Shown in pieces: positions 7,948 to 15,182 of a stretch of DNA of 15,512 nt. The notes beneath the pieces are model-generated. The model was not told the origin of the DNA. It did not search any database and saw only the letters and a program-made list of their open reading frames with translations. The position numbers and the translations under genes are program-made. Source of the DNA: DASUXA01 sp036378155 (GTDB lineage Bacteria > Actinomycetota > Actinomycetes > Mycobacteriales > Micromonosporaceae); the NCBI GenBank assembly GCA_036378155.1, contig DASUXA010000069.1:1-15512 (forward strand). Direction: 5' to 3'. Positions within the stretch are counted from its first letter, which is position 1. Each line of letters starts with the position of its first letter.

Positions 7948-8411
7948 CGACCCGCCCGATCGATGGCGGCCTGCAACGACTGGAGGTACGCCTCGCTGGT
8001 CGTCGTCGCCCCGGAAACCAGGTCGACGTTCGCGGACTGCGCCTGCAGCACCTCCTGGCGCAGGATCGGGGCGGCGTACCCGTTGATCGCGACCGACCGG
8101 CGCCGGTCGTTCGGGGTCTGTACCGCCTGGACGTCGGCGATCTTTCCGTTGGCGAAGCTGACTTTCACCTGGACCGGGCCGTACGGGGTGTCGACCGCCG
8201 GGCCGGTGACCGTGGTGGCGCCGGTGGGCAGCGGCGGAGCGCCGGTACCGGTACCGCCCGGCGCGGGCGCCGTGCCGCCGTCGTCGGGGGCGACCTCGTC
8301 CGGGTGCCCGGTGCCGGTCGCCACCGGGTGCGCCACGGTCGCGCCGTGGGTGGCGAGCACCACGAACGCGCCCGCCACCGCGCCTGCCGCGCCAATCGCG
8401 GTACGTCTCAT
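7944..8411 (-). CDS. FMN-binding domain protein, probable flavinylation target
   Basis: A 155-residue protein. Residues 1-22 start MRRTAIGAAG and form a hydrophobic signal or anchor with two adjacent arginines. Residues about 25-70 are a Pro/Gly/Thr-rich flexible linker. Residues about 72-152 form one FMN-binding domain of the NqrC/RnfG type. The flavinylation motif DxxSGAT is present (D130, S133, G134, A135, T136), with T136 the expected FMN-bearing residue. It is therefore predicted to be an exported electron carrier. It begins 6 bp after the reductase stop and overlaps apbE, so all three genes are one operon. GGGAG precedes the ATG by nine bases on the minus strand. The electron acceptor is unknown. 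Confidence 0.88.
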   Translation of the reverse strand: MRRTAIGAAGAVAGAFVVLATHGATVAHPVATGTGHPDEVAPDDGGTAPAPGGTGTGAPPLPTGATTVTGPAVDTPYGPVQVKVSFANGKIADVQAVQTPNDRRRSVAINGYAAPILRQEVLQAQSANVDLVSGATTTSEAYLQSLQAAIDRAGR

Positions 8412-8417
8412 CTGGCG

Positions 8418-9830
8418 TTACTCCCCGTGGAACGTAAAGGCTTCGACGTGTACCCGGCGAGCCGGGACGCCAACCGCGCGGGCGGCGGACACCACGCCGG
8501 CGACCATCGACCCCGGTCCGCACACGTAGATCGAGCGGCGTGCCAGGTCCGGTACCAGCGACAGCAGCCGGCTCGCGGTCAGCGGCTGCCGGTCCCGGTC
8601 GCCGACCAGGTACGCGACCCGCCCGCCACGAGCCGCGACCAGGGTCTCGATCTCGTCGCGGAAGAGGATGTCGACCGACCGCCGCGCCCGGTACAGCACG
8701 ACGGGTCGCGCGTCGCGGGGCAGGTCTTCGAGCAGGGCGCGGATCGGTGTCACGCCGACCCCGCCGGCGACCAGCAACACCGGGTACCCGGGTTCGCGGG
8801 CGGCGGCAGTGAACACCCCGTAGGGGCCCTCCATCAGCACGCCGGTACCGGGACGCAGCCGGCGCAGCGCGCCGCTGTGGTCGCCGCTGTCCTTCACGGT
8901 GATCCGCAGCCGACCGCCACGCACCAGCCCGGACACCGAGTACGGGTGAGCTTGCCACCACAGTGTCGGGGTGAGGAAGCGCCACAGCGCGAACTGTCCC
9001 CCGGCGAGCGGCAGGTCGTCGAGACGGTCGCCGGTCAGGACGACGGAGTGGACGCCGGGCGCCTCGCGGACCACGGCGACCACGCGCAGCCGGTGCCGCC
9101 ACGCGCGGGCCAGCGGAAGTCCCGCCCGGTACGCCAGCAGGCAGCCGAACACGCCGAGGAAGAACACCGTCCACAGGGTGCGGGCAACGGGGTGCCTGAT
9201 GAACGCCGCGCCGTTGGTCAACTGGTGCAGGAAGGCGAAGGCGATCCCGAGGTACATCGTCAGGTGCAGCAGCCACCACGTCTCGTAGCTGATCCGGGCG
9301 CGGATCACGCGCCACGAGGCGAGCCCGGCGAGCAGGATCAGGACGACTCCGATCGCCGCCAGCCACACCCATTCGTACGTGCTCACCTGCGCCCACAACT
9401 GGGTCAGCGGTCCGCTGTGCTGGTTCGCCGCGTACCCGAGGGTGACCAGGGCGACGTGCGCGAGCATGGCGTAGCCGAGCCACGGCCCGAGCTTGCGGTG
9501 GGTACGCAGCAGCCGGTCCAGCCCGAGCGTCTGTTCGAGGACCGGTACCCGCGCGACGAGCAGCAGACCGATCAGCGCGAAGTACGCCGCGGCCAGACCG
9601 CTGAGCTGACCGGCGGCGAGCAGTACGTTGCCCAGGCTGGGGCGCACCCGCGCCGCGCCCGCTCCGGTCGTCACCGACGGCATGGTGATCAGCCACTGCG
9701 CGACCACGGCGCCGAAGCCGACGCCGCCGATCAGCGCCGTCAGGTCGACCCCGAGCGGGCGCCGTCGGGGGTACCGGCGGGGCGAACCGGCGTGCCGGGG
9801 CAGGGCCCGGCTGCCGAGGTGTACGGTCAC
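8418..9830 (-). CDS. Ferric-reductase-like transmembrane flavocytochrome
   Basis: A 470-residue protein combining a heme-binding membrane domain with a cytoplasmic FAD/NAD(P)H reductase domain. The membrane part (about 30-240) has six or so helices and four histidines spaced as in the FRE/NOX family: H111 and H125 (HX13H), H189 and H202 (HX12H), which would hold two b hemes. The reductase part has the FAD motif HPYSVS (295-300), the nucleotide loop AGGVGVTP (355-362) and YVCGPG (435-440). It should pass electrons from NAD(P)H across the membrane. GTG 9830 is chosen because AGGAGA lies just upstream on the minus strand. The longer open frame runs antisense to leuB. Operon partners suggest that the acceptor is the flavinylated protein, not iron itself. 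Confidence 0.88.
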   Translation of the reverse strand: MTVHLGSRALPRHAGSPRRYPRRRPLGVDLTALIGGVGFGAVVAQWLITMPSVTTGAGAARVRPSLGNVLLAAGQLSGLAAAYFALIGLLLVARVPVLEQTLGLDRLLRTHRKLGPWLGYAMLAHVALVTLGYAANQHSGPLTQLWAQVSTYEWVWLAAIGVVLILLAGLASWRVIRARISYETWWLLHLTMYLGIAFAFLHQLTNGAAFIRHPVARTLWTVFFLGVFGCLLAYRAGLPLARAWRHRLRVVAVVREAPGVHSVVLTGDRLDDLPLAGGQFALWRFLTPTLWWQAHPYSVSGLVRGGRLRITVKDSGDHSGALRRLRPGTGVLMEGPYGVFTAAAREPGYPVLLVAGGVGVTPIRALLEDLPRDARPVVLYRARRSVDILFRDEIETLVAARGGRVAYLVGDRDRQPLTASRLLSLVPDLARRSIYVCGPGSMVAGVVSAARAVGVPARRVHVEAFTFHGE

Positions 9831-9861
9831 GACTTCTCCTGCCCGGTGCGGGTACCCGTTC

Positions 9862-9867
9862 ACGGTA
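9862..9867 (-). promoter_or_regulatory. Candidate -10 element of the reductase operon
   Basis: On the minus strand TACCGT (TANNNT) lies about 32 bp before the GTG at 9830, giving a short leader that contains the AGGAGA binding site. No good -35 is visible, so the assignment is tentative. Confidence 0.3.
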
Positions 9868-9965
9868 GGCAACGTGCGTGAGGGAAAGCTGTTGGCGACC
9901 TGTGAAGCCGCTGGGAGCGCAGCTCTGTCGCCGTGGTCAGATGCTGGGACAGTCGTACCGGAACG

Positions 9966-9971
9966 TAGGAT
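9966..9971 (+). promoter_or_regulatory. Candidate -10 element for leuB
   Basis: TAGGAT (TANNNT) at about 85 bp before the leuB start. The -35 position is poor. A GGAAC-N17-CGTCC arrangement overlaps the same stretch and might instead reflect an ECF-type promoter. The 225-bp divergent gap 9831-10055 holds no other structure I can support. Confidence 0.2.
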
Positions 9972-10055
9972 GCTGACGTAGCGTCCGGGCGGTGCCCGCA
10001 GGGCGTGCCGCGACCGCGGCGACCTGCGACACCGGGCGAGTATCGGGGAGGGCGA

Positions 10056-11087
10056 GTGGCGGTGGCACGGATCGCGGTGGTGGCCGGTGACGGCATCGGA
10101 CCCGAGGTGATCGCTGAGGCGCGCAAGGCGCTCGACGTGGTGTTGCCGGGCGTCGAGGCGAGCGAGTACGACCTGGGCGCCGCGCGCTGGCACCGCACCG
10201 GGGAGGTGCTGCCCGATTCGGTCCTGGCGGAACTCGCCCAGCACGACGCGATCCTGCTCGGCGCGGTGGGCGACCCCAGCGTCCCGTCCGGGGTGCTCGA
10301 GCGGGGTCTGCTGCTCAAGCTGAGGTTCACCTTCGACCAGTACGTCAACCTGCGCCCGTCCCGGCTGTGGCCGGGCACGTCCAGCCCGCTCGCCGACTGC
10401 AAGCCGGGCGACGTGGATCTGGTGGTGGTACGGGAGGGCACCGAGGGGCTGTACGCGGGCGCGGGCGGGGTGCTGCACCGGGGCACGGCCGCCGAGATCG
10501 CCACCGAGGAGAGCCTGAACACCAGGCACGGGGTGGAGCGGGTGATCAGGGACGCGTTCGCGCGCGCCGAGCGCCGACCGCGGCGCAAGGTCACCCTGGT
10601 ACACAAGACGAACGTGCTGACCCACGCCGGTGACCTGTGGGCGAGGACGTTCGCCGAGGTCGCGGCCGGGCACCCGGACGTCGCCACGGAATACCAGCAC
10701 GTCGACGCGGCGGCGATGTACCTGGTGACCCAGCCGTCCCGGTACGACGTGGTGGTGACCGACAACCTGTTCGGCGACATCCTGACCGACGTCGCGGCGG
10801 CGGTGACCGGCGGCATCGGGCTGGCGGCCAGCGGATGCGTCAACCCGGAGCGCCGCTATCCGTCGATGTTCGAGCCGGTGCACGGCTCGGCGCCGGACAT
10901 CGCGGGCCAGGGCGTGGCGGACCCGGTCGCGGCGATCCTGTCCGTGTCGTTGCTGCTCGACCACCTTGGGCACGCGGAGGCGGCGCGCCGGGTGGAACGC
11001 GCGGTCGCCGCCGAACTCGCCGGTCGCACGCCGGGTCAGCCGGTACGCACCGCGGAGGTCGGCGACCGGATCGCCGCCGCCCTCTGA
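10056..11087 (+). CDS. leuB: 3-isopropylmalate dehydrogenase
   Basis: This 343-residue cytosolic NAD+-dependent enzyme oxidises and decarboxylates 3-isopropylmalate in leucine synthesis. Motifs: GDGIGPEV (11-18), the substrate segment LLLKLRFTFDQYVNLRPSRL with R90 and R100, VVREGTEGLY (R126, Y133), HKTNV with catalytic K184, and metal aspartates D217, D241 and D245 in the TDNLFGDILTD region. HGSAPDIAGQG (276-286) is the NAD-binding stretch. The LLLKLR segment favours LeuB over tartrate or isocitrate dehydrogenase relatives. GTG 10056 is chosen because GGGGAGGG sits just upstream. A GTG two codons later is also possible. leuA and leuCD are absent from the window. Confidence 0.95.
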   Translation: MAVARIAVVAGDGIGPEVIAEARKALDVVLPGVEASEYDLGAARWHRTGEVLPDSVLAELAQHDAILLGAVGDPSVPSGVLERGLLLKLRFTFDQYVNLRPSRLWPGTSSPLADCKPGDVDLVVVREGTEGLYAGAGGVLHRGTAAEIATEESLNTRHGVERVIRDAFARAERRPRRKVTLVHKTNVLTHAGDLWARTFAEVAAGHPDVATEYQHVDAAAMYLVTQPSRYDVVVTDNLFGDILTDVAAAVTGGIGLAASGCVNPERRYPSMFEPVHGSAPDIAGQGVADPVAAILSVSLLLDHLGHAEAARRVERAVAAELAGRTPGQPVRTAEVGDRIAAAL

Positions 11088-11276
11088 CCCCGGCGTCGAT
11101 CCCGCGTCGCGGGTAGGGGGTTTCCGGCACCTGACCGCATCGCAAAACGTCACTGTCCGGGTCCACATCGACATTTGTCAAATGGTTGCCCGGAGCCGAC
11201 ATTCGGCTTAACGAGCGTTTGGAGTAAGTTCTCCGGTACCACGGCTCCGCCCTCGATCTGCACGGAGGTCAGCGCG
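11088..11276 (+). promoter_or_regulatory. ilvE upstream region with a CATTTG-T-CAAATG dyad
   Basis: A short CCCGCG-T-CGCGGG dyad at 11101-11113 may mark the leuB 3' end. A perfect 6+6 dyad, CATTTGtCAAATG (11172-11184), stands out as AT-rich against its surroundings. TTGCCC (11186-11191) and TAACGA (11209-11214) are spaced by 17 bp and form a weak promoter candidate directly next to the dyad. TAAGTT (11225-11230) is another possible -10. GGAGG at 11264-11268 is the ilvE ribosome binding site. The dyad is a candidate operator; no regulator can be named. Confidence 0.35.
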
Positions 11277-12374
11277 ATGAACGGCGGTGACAGTCTCGAC
11301 TTCGAGATTCATCCGAACCCGCAGCCGGTGTCCCCAGCCGAGCGGGCCGCGCTGCTGGCCAATCCCGGATTCGGGCGGATCTTCACCGACCACATGGTCA
11401 CGGCGCGCTACGTCGAGGGCAAGGGCTGGTACGACGCCCGTGTCGAAGCGCGCGGTCCGATCCCGATGGACCCCGCCAGCGCCGTGCTGCACTATGCGCA
11501 GGAGATCTTCGAGGGGCTCAAGGCGTACCGGACGGTCGACGGCGGGGTGAGCCTGTTCCGGCCGGGCGCGAACGCGCAGCGGTTCCGCGACTCGGCGAGC
11601 CGGATGGCGATGGCGCCCCTGCCGGAGCGGCTGTTCGTCGACGCGCTCGAACATCTCGTACGCATCGACCGGGACTGGATTCCGACGTCCGACGACGGCA
11701 GCCTGTACCTGCGCCCGTTCATGTACGCGTCGGAGGTGTTCCTCGGCGTCAAGCCGTCCTCGGAATACCTGTTCGTGGTCATCGCCTCGCCGGTCGGCTC
11801 GTACTTCAAGGGCGGGGTGCGACCGGTGTCGGTGTGGCTGTCGCAGGAGTACACGCGCGCCGCGCCCGGCGGTACCGGCGCCGCGAAGTGCGGCGGCAAC
11901 TACGCGGCGAGCCTGATCGCCCAGGCGGAAGCCGTCGAGCACGGATGCGACCAGGTCGTCTTCCTCGACGCGGCGCAGCGGCGGTACGTCGAGGAACTCG
12001 GCGGGATGAACGTCTGCTTCGTGTACGACGACCAGACCCTGGTCACGCCGCCGCTCGGCGGCACCATCCTGCCCGGCATCACCCGCGACTCGATCCTGAC
12101 CCTGGCGCGCGACCTCGGTCTGTCGGTGGTCGAGCGGCCGTACTCGGTGGACGAGTGGCGCTCGGACGCGCAGAGCGGTCGGCTGCGCGAGGCGTTCGCG
12201 TGCGGCACCGCCGCCGTGATCACTCCGATCGGTACGGTCCGCTCGCCGGACGGCGAGTTCGCCATCAACGGCGGCGAACCCGGCGAGGTGACCGAGACGC
12301 TGCGCAGCCGGTTGGTCGGCATCCAGCGGGGTCGCCTCGCCGACCCGTACGGCTGGGTGCACCCGGTCCGTTAG
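11277..12374 (+). CDS. ilvE: Branched-chain amino acid aminotransferase
   Basis: This 365-residue PLP enzyme of fold type IV performs the last step of Val, Leu and Ile synthesis, transferring an amino group from glutamate to the keto acids. The PLP lysine is K204 in AAKCGGNYAAS. Other family segments are YAQEIFEGLKAYR (73-85), ELGGMNVCFVYD, and PPLGGTILPGITRDSIL. Length fits the BCAT2-type bacterial form. ATG 11277 follows GGAGG with eight-base spacing; the in-frame TTG 11175 would pass through the promoter region and is rejected. A 189-bp gap separates it from leuB, so it probably has its own promoter. A large dyad follows the stop. Confidence 0.96.
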   Translation: MNGGDSLDFEIHPNPQPVSPAERAALLANPGFGRIFTDHMVTARYVEGKGWYDARVEARGPIPMDPASAVLHYAQEIFEGLKAYRTVDGGVSLFRPGANAQRFRDSASRMAMAPLPERLFVDALEHLVRIDRDWIPTSDDGSLYLRPFMYASEVFLGVKPSSEYLFVVIASPVGSYFKGGVRPVSVWLSQEYTRAAPGGTGAAKCGGNYAASLIAQAEAVEHGCDQVVFLDAAQRRYVEELGGMNVCFVYDDQTLVTPPLGGTILPGITRDSILTLARDLGLSVVERPYSVDEWRSDAQSGRLREAFACGTAAVITPIGTVRSPDGEFAINGGEPGEVTETLRSRLVGIQRGRLADPYGWVHPVR

Positions 12375-12388
12375 CGGCGCGGGCGCCC

Positions 12389-12459
12389 CGCGCGGACTGC
12401 CCCGCGACTGCCCGGCGCGCGGCTGTCGCCGGTTCTCGGCGGGCGGGGCAGTCCGCGCG
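12389..12459. terminator. Large branched dyad between ilvE and the convergent phosphatase gene
   Basis: A perfect 17-bp inverted repeat, cgcgcggactgccccgc (12389-12405) with its complement at 12443-12459, encloses 37 bp. A second small stem lies inside the loop (ccggcg and cgccgg at about 12412-12434), so the whole could fold as a branched structure. It fills the gap between two converging genes and is best read as a bidirectional terminator. No T tract follows. Confidence 0.55.
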
Positions 12460-12484
12460 ACCCGGGGGACCGGCGACGTGCGGC

Positions 12485-13216
12485 TCACCCGTCGAGCAGG
12501 TGCTCGCGCAGCGCCGCGACCTCGGTCCCGGACAGCCCAGCTGCCTCGGCGTAGCCGTGCGGCGAGCCGTACCGTTCCCGCAACCCGGCGAGGAACAGCA
12601 GCATCGCGGCGCGCGGCGCGCCCAGGAAGTGCGCCGGCAGCGGCGGCCAGTGCGGGTACCTCGTCCGCAGGAACTCGGTGAACGTCGCCTCGGTCCGTTC
12701 GGTCAGGGCGTACTCGTCGGCGATGGTGTCGTCGTCCACGCCCAGCAGCCCGAGCGTCACCGCGCAGAGCACGCCGGTGCGGTCCTTGCCGGCGAAGCAG
12801 TGCACGATCACCGGGGCGTTCCGGCTGTCGGCGACGACCCGCAGCGCCTCGCCGTAGGTGTCGATCCCGTCCTCGGCGAGTTCGAGGTACCGGTCGGCGA
12901 GGAAGCGGGCCTGTCCGGCGACCGGGTCGAAGGGGTACTCCTGCCACTCGCGGTGCCTGGGGTGCAGGTGCCGGTACGTCAACCCGGGCAGTTCCGGAAT
13001 CCGCCCGTCCCGGTCCACTTCGGAGGGGCGCCGCAGGTCGATCACGGTGCGTACCCCGAGCTTGGCGAACTCGGTCAGGTCGTCCCCGTTCAACCGGTGC
13101 GGCGAGTCGGAGCGGAACAGCCGCCGCCACCGCACCGTGCGCCCGTCCGCCGTCGGGTAGCCGCCGAGGTCGCGGAAGTTGAACAGGGAGCTGAAAGCGA
13201 TCGTCCGGGCGGGCAT
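12485..13216 (-). CDS. Tyrosine/serine-type protein phosphatase (Y_phosphatase3 family)
   Basis: A 243-residue protein with the N-terminal NFRDLGG (13-19) and the phosphatase loop HCFAGKDRTG, giving the CX5R active site C140 and R146. The DLRRPSE segment (60-66) is also typical. Relatives such as mycobacterial PtpB act on phosphotyrosine, phosphoserine or phosphoinositides; the substrate here is unknown. No signal peptide or membrane segment is seen, so it is probably cytoplasmic, although relatives can be secreted without a classical signal. TAGGGT ends six bases before the ATG, as for a leaderless transcript. It converges on ilvE and is divergent from the GatZ-like gene, with no functional link evident. 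Confidence 0.88.
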   Translation of the reverse strand: MPARTIAFSSLFNFRDLGGYPTADGRTVRWRRLFRSDSPHRLNGDDLTEFAKLGVRTVIDLRRPSEVDRDGRIPELPGLTYRHLHPRHREWQEYPFDPVAGQARFLADRYLELAEDGIDTYGEALRVVADSRNAPVIVHCFAGKDRTGVLCAVTLGLLGVDDDTIADEYALTERTEATFTEFLRTRYPHWPPLPAHFLGAPRAAMLLFLAGLRERYGSPHGYAEAAGLSGTEVAALREHLLDG

Positions 13217-13222
13217 GGTCCG

Positions 13223-13228
13223 ACCCTA
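13223..13228 (-). promoter_or_regulatory. -10 element of a leaderless promoter
   Basis: On the minus strand TAGGGT is followed by exactly six bases and then the ATG at 13216, which puts transcription start on the A of ATG. This is the same spacing as at 4535-4549. The rest of the 157-bp divergent gap to 13374 shows no clear signal for the plus-strand gene. Confidence 0.45.
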
Positions 13229-13373
13229 CCGGGCGCACCCGTCCGGTGGCGGCGGCGAGTCGAGGGTACGGCTCCGCCAAAGCCGCCACGACCAGGCAGG
13301 CGACCGTGAGATGGTGGTCCGCGTGGACCGGAGCCGGGGTCGGGGTCTACCCGCTGGACGGGTGGGCGAACGC

Positions 13374-14573
13374 GTGACGGATGACGCGCTCGTCAAGGCG
13401 GTCGACGCGTCGCTGCCGGTGGCGGTCGGCATGGCGACCCGGTACTGCCTGACGGCGGCGAGCGAGGTCGCCGCGGAGACCGGACGTCCGGTCATGGTGG
13501 TGGCGAGCCGCCGCCAGGTCGACACCGTGGCAGGCAGCGGCTACCTCGGCTGGAGTACCGGTCAGTGGTGCGCCGCCAGACGACACCCGCCCGGCGCGGA
13601 GGCGCTCGGTCGGGTCGGGCACAACGTGCTGCTGGCGCGCGACCACGCCGGTCCGTACCAGCACCCGGACGACCTCGCCGACGGCGGCGTTCCGCTCACC
13701 ACCGCCATGGCGACGACGATCGAGGCGCTGCGTCGCGACATCGAGTCCGGAGTGGACCTGATCCACATCGATACCAGCCTCGGCTCCGGCGGGCGCCCCG
13801 AACGCCCGGCGATCGCCCGGCAACGCGCGATCGATCTGGTCGAGCACTGCGTGCGGGTGGCGGCCCGCCATCGTCGGCGCGTGGGCTTCGAGGTCGGGGT
13901 CGAGACCCAGGTCGACCAGATCGACGACCCGATGGCGTACCTCGCCGACCTGGTCCCGTTGCTGCGGGACCTGCGTCGCGTGTGCGACGTCGCGCCGCTG
14001 TTCGTGGTGGCGCGGACCGGTACCAGGGTCAGCGGGCTCGGCAACAGCGGCGTCCTCGCGCTGCGTCCGGACAGCCGTACGGCGCGCCTGCAACTGGGGT
14101 TGCTCGGGACGCTGGTACAGGCGACCGGCAGTCGACTGAAGGCGCACGGGTGCGACTTCCTGCCGGTACCGGCGATCCGCTCGCTGCGCGACGCGGGCGC
14201 CTGGATGAACGTGTCGTCCGAGCTGGGCGCAGTACAGACGACGGCGGTGCTGCGGGCAGCCCGCTCGGTCGGGCTCGACGCGGCGGCGGACGCCTTCTGC
14301 GACGAGGCGGTACGGGCGGGATGCTGGCGTGAACCGGGGAACCGGGACAGCGTCGTGTTGTCGGACGACGAGAAGGTGGCGCTGGGCGGCGCCTCCCTGT
14401 TCGCCGGGGCGACCTTCGCCGACCTGCGGGACCGGCTGGACGCCGCGCTCGCGTCGCGGGGCGGTTCCACCGCGCGCCTCGCGATCGACGCGGCGAAGCA
14501 GGTCATCAGCCGCTATCTCGACGTCGGGGGGGTGCGGCGAGCCGCACCCCCCCGACCTGCGCACCGGATGTGA
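13374..14573 (+). CDS. GatZ/KbaZ-like class II tagatose-bisphosphate aldolase family protein
   Basis: A 399-residue protein, close to the roughly 420 of GatZ/KbaZ. Segments matching that TIM-barrel family in order: VMVVASRRQVDTVAGSGYLG, ARDHAGPYQHPDD (family GDHLGPN), DLIHIDTSLGSGG (family IHLDAS), GFEVGVETQ (family GTEV), VARTGTRVSGLGNSG, and LKAHGCDFLPVPAIRSL (family EAHSTDYQT). E. coli GatZ/KbaZ is the accessory subunit of tagatose-1,6-bisphosphate aldolase; no GatY/KbaY partner or sugar operon is present here, so the substrate is open. GTG 13374 is chosen because it aligns with the family N-terminus and codons upstream lose their GC-rich third positions; no ribosome binding site is obvious. 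The C-terminal residues are encoded by a G7/C7 hairpin. Confidence 0.62.
   Translation: MTDDALVKAVDASLPVAVGMATRYCLTAASEVAAETGRPVMVVASRRQVDTVAGSGYLGWSTGQWCAARRHPPGAEALGRVGHNVLLARDHAGPYQHPDDLADGGVPLTTAMATTIEALRRDIESGVDLIHIDTSLGSGGRPERPAIARQRAIDLVEHCVRVAARHRRRVGFEVGVETQVDQIDDPMAYLADLVPLLRDLRRVCDVAPLFVVARTGTRVSGLGNSGVLALRPDSRTARLQLGLLGTLVQATGSRLKAHGCDFLPVPAIRSLRDAGAWMNVSSELGAVQTTAVLRAARSVGLDAAADAFCDEAVRAGCWREPGNRDSVVLSDDEKVALGGASLFAGATFADLRDRLDAALASRGGSTARLAIDAAKQVISRYLDVGGVRRAAPPRPAHRM
14523..14556. terminator. G7/C7 hairpin inside the 3' end of the GatZ-like gene
   Basis: A perfect 16-bp inverted repeat, gtcgggggggtgcggc (14523-14538) and its complement (14541-14556), with only two bases between arms. 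It lies before the stop at 14571 and before the end of the convergent gene at 14574, so it is a terminator for the plus-strand gene that is also translated. For the minus-strand gene it lies just past the stop and is well placed as its terminator. Confidence 0.6.
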
Positions 14574-15143
14574 TCAGTACCGGGTTCCGAAGTTGTCCCG
14601 GTAGTAGTCGCTGACCTTGTCGCGGTACATCGGCGTGGTGTACGACGTCTCGTCGAAGTCCGGCGAGTTCTTGATCTGCTCCTTCGAGCAGCTCACGTAC
14701 ACCCTCTGCTCGGTCCGGTCGATCCGGTCGATGATCCCCGCGGGCAGCATCACCTTCCGACCGAAGATCCACGGTCCGGTGTCCACCACGAGGTAGCTGG
14801 CGTCGACCTCGGAACTCGCCTCGTCGATCTTGCCGATGCCGCCGTCGCTCGCCTCGACCTTGTACCCGACGATGTCGATCGCCCCGGCCGAGTCGGTGCC
14901 TTCGCGGTAGTTCCACGCATCGAACGCGCCGCCCGCCCCGGGTCCGGCGTATCCAGGGGTGCCGGGGTAGCCGCTGGCGGTGTCGGGCGTCGGCGAACTT
15001 GGCTGGGTTGTGTCGTACCCGGGCATCGTGGTCGGTTCGTCGTAGCCCGGCTGCGGCGCGCTGCCCAGCCCGGGCTGCGGCATCATCTCCGCGTCGCGCT
15101 CCATGCCCGGCTGATAGCGGCCCTGCGGGTCCATACGCTCCAC
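14574..15143 (-). CDS. PRC-barrel domain protein
   Basis: A 189-residue protein. Residues 1 to about 75 are a low-complexity Gly/Pro/Tyr/Met-rich stretch with recurring PGY units, probably disordered. Residues about 82-150 form a PRC-barrel-like domain (VGYKVEASDGGIGKIDEAS, SYLVVDTGPWIFGRKVMLP), followed by an acidic/Tyr-rich tail ending YRDNFGTRY. PRC barrels bind RNA or protein partners or serve as stress proteins; no specific role can be given. The GTG at 15143 is chosen because AAGGAGG (15151-15157) is seven bases away; the ATG at 15134 would be 16 bases away. The stop abuts the GatZ-like gene's stop (TGATCA). Confidence 0.82.
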   Translation of the reverse strand: MERMDPQGRYQPGMERDAEMMPQPGLGSAPQPGYDEPTTMPGYDTTQPSSPTPDTASGYPGTPGYAGPGAGGAFDAWNYREGTDSAGAIDIVGYKVEASDGGIGKIDEASSEVDASYLVVDTGPWIFGRKVMLPAGIIDRIDRTEQRVYVSCSKEQIKNSPDFDETSYTTPMYRDKVSDYYRDNFGTRY

Positions 15144-15182
15144 GACGGAACCTCCTTGTTCGGTTTCGTGGTCGCTGTTCCG

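Noticed and set aside
7150..9696. Apparent 848-residue minus-strand protein ending in ApbE
   Set aside because: Only the last 265 residues are ApbE. The rest is an out-of-frame reading of the FMN-binding and reductase genes, which have their own good frames and starts, so it is not a fusion.
9941..9981. Tiny open frames upstream of leuB (11 codons at 9941, 3 codons at 9970) as a leucine leader peptide
   Set aside because: They lack a run of Leu codons, and no terminator or alternative hairpin with a T tract lies between them and leuB.
9831..11174. N-terminal extension of the reductase frame opposite leuB
   Set aside because: It is antisense to leuB and has no membrane or domain features. 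The ribosome binding site next to GTG 9830 marks the true start.
13179..13373. Upstream part of the GatZ-like open frame
   Set aside because: It overlaps the start of the divergent phosphatase gene, and its codons (GGT, CTA, GCT, GGA) lose the third-position GC bias of real genes here.
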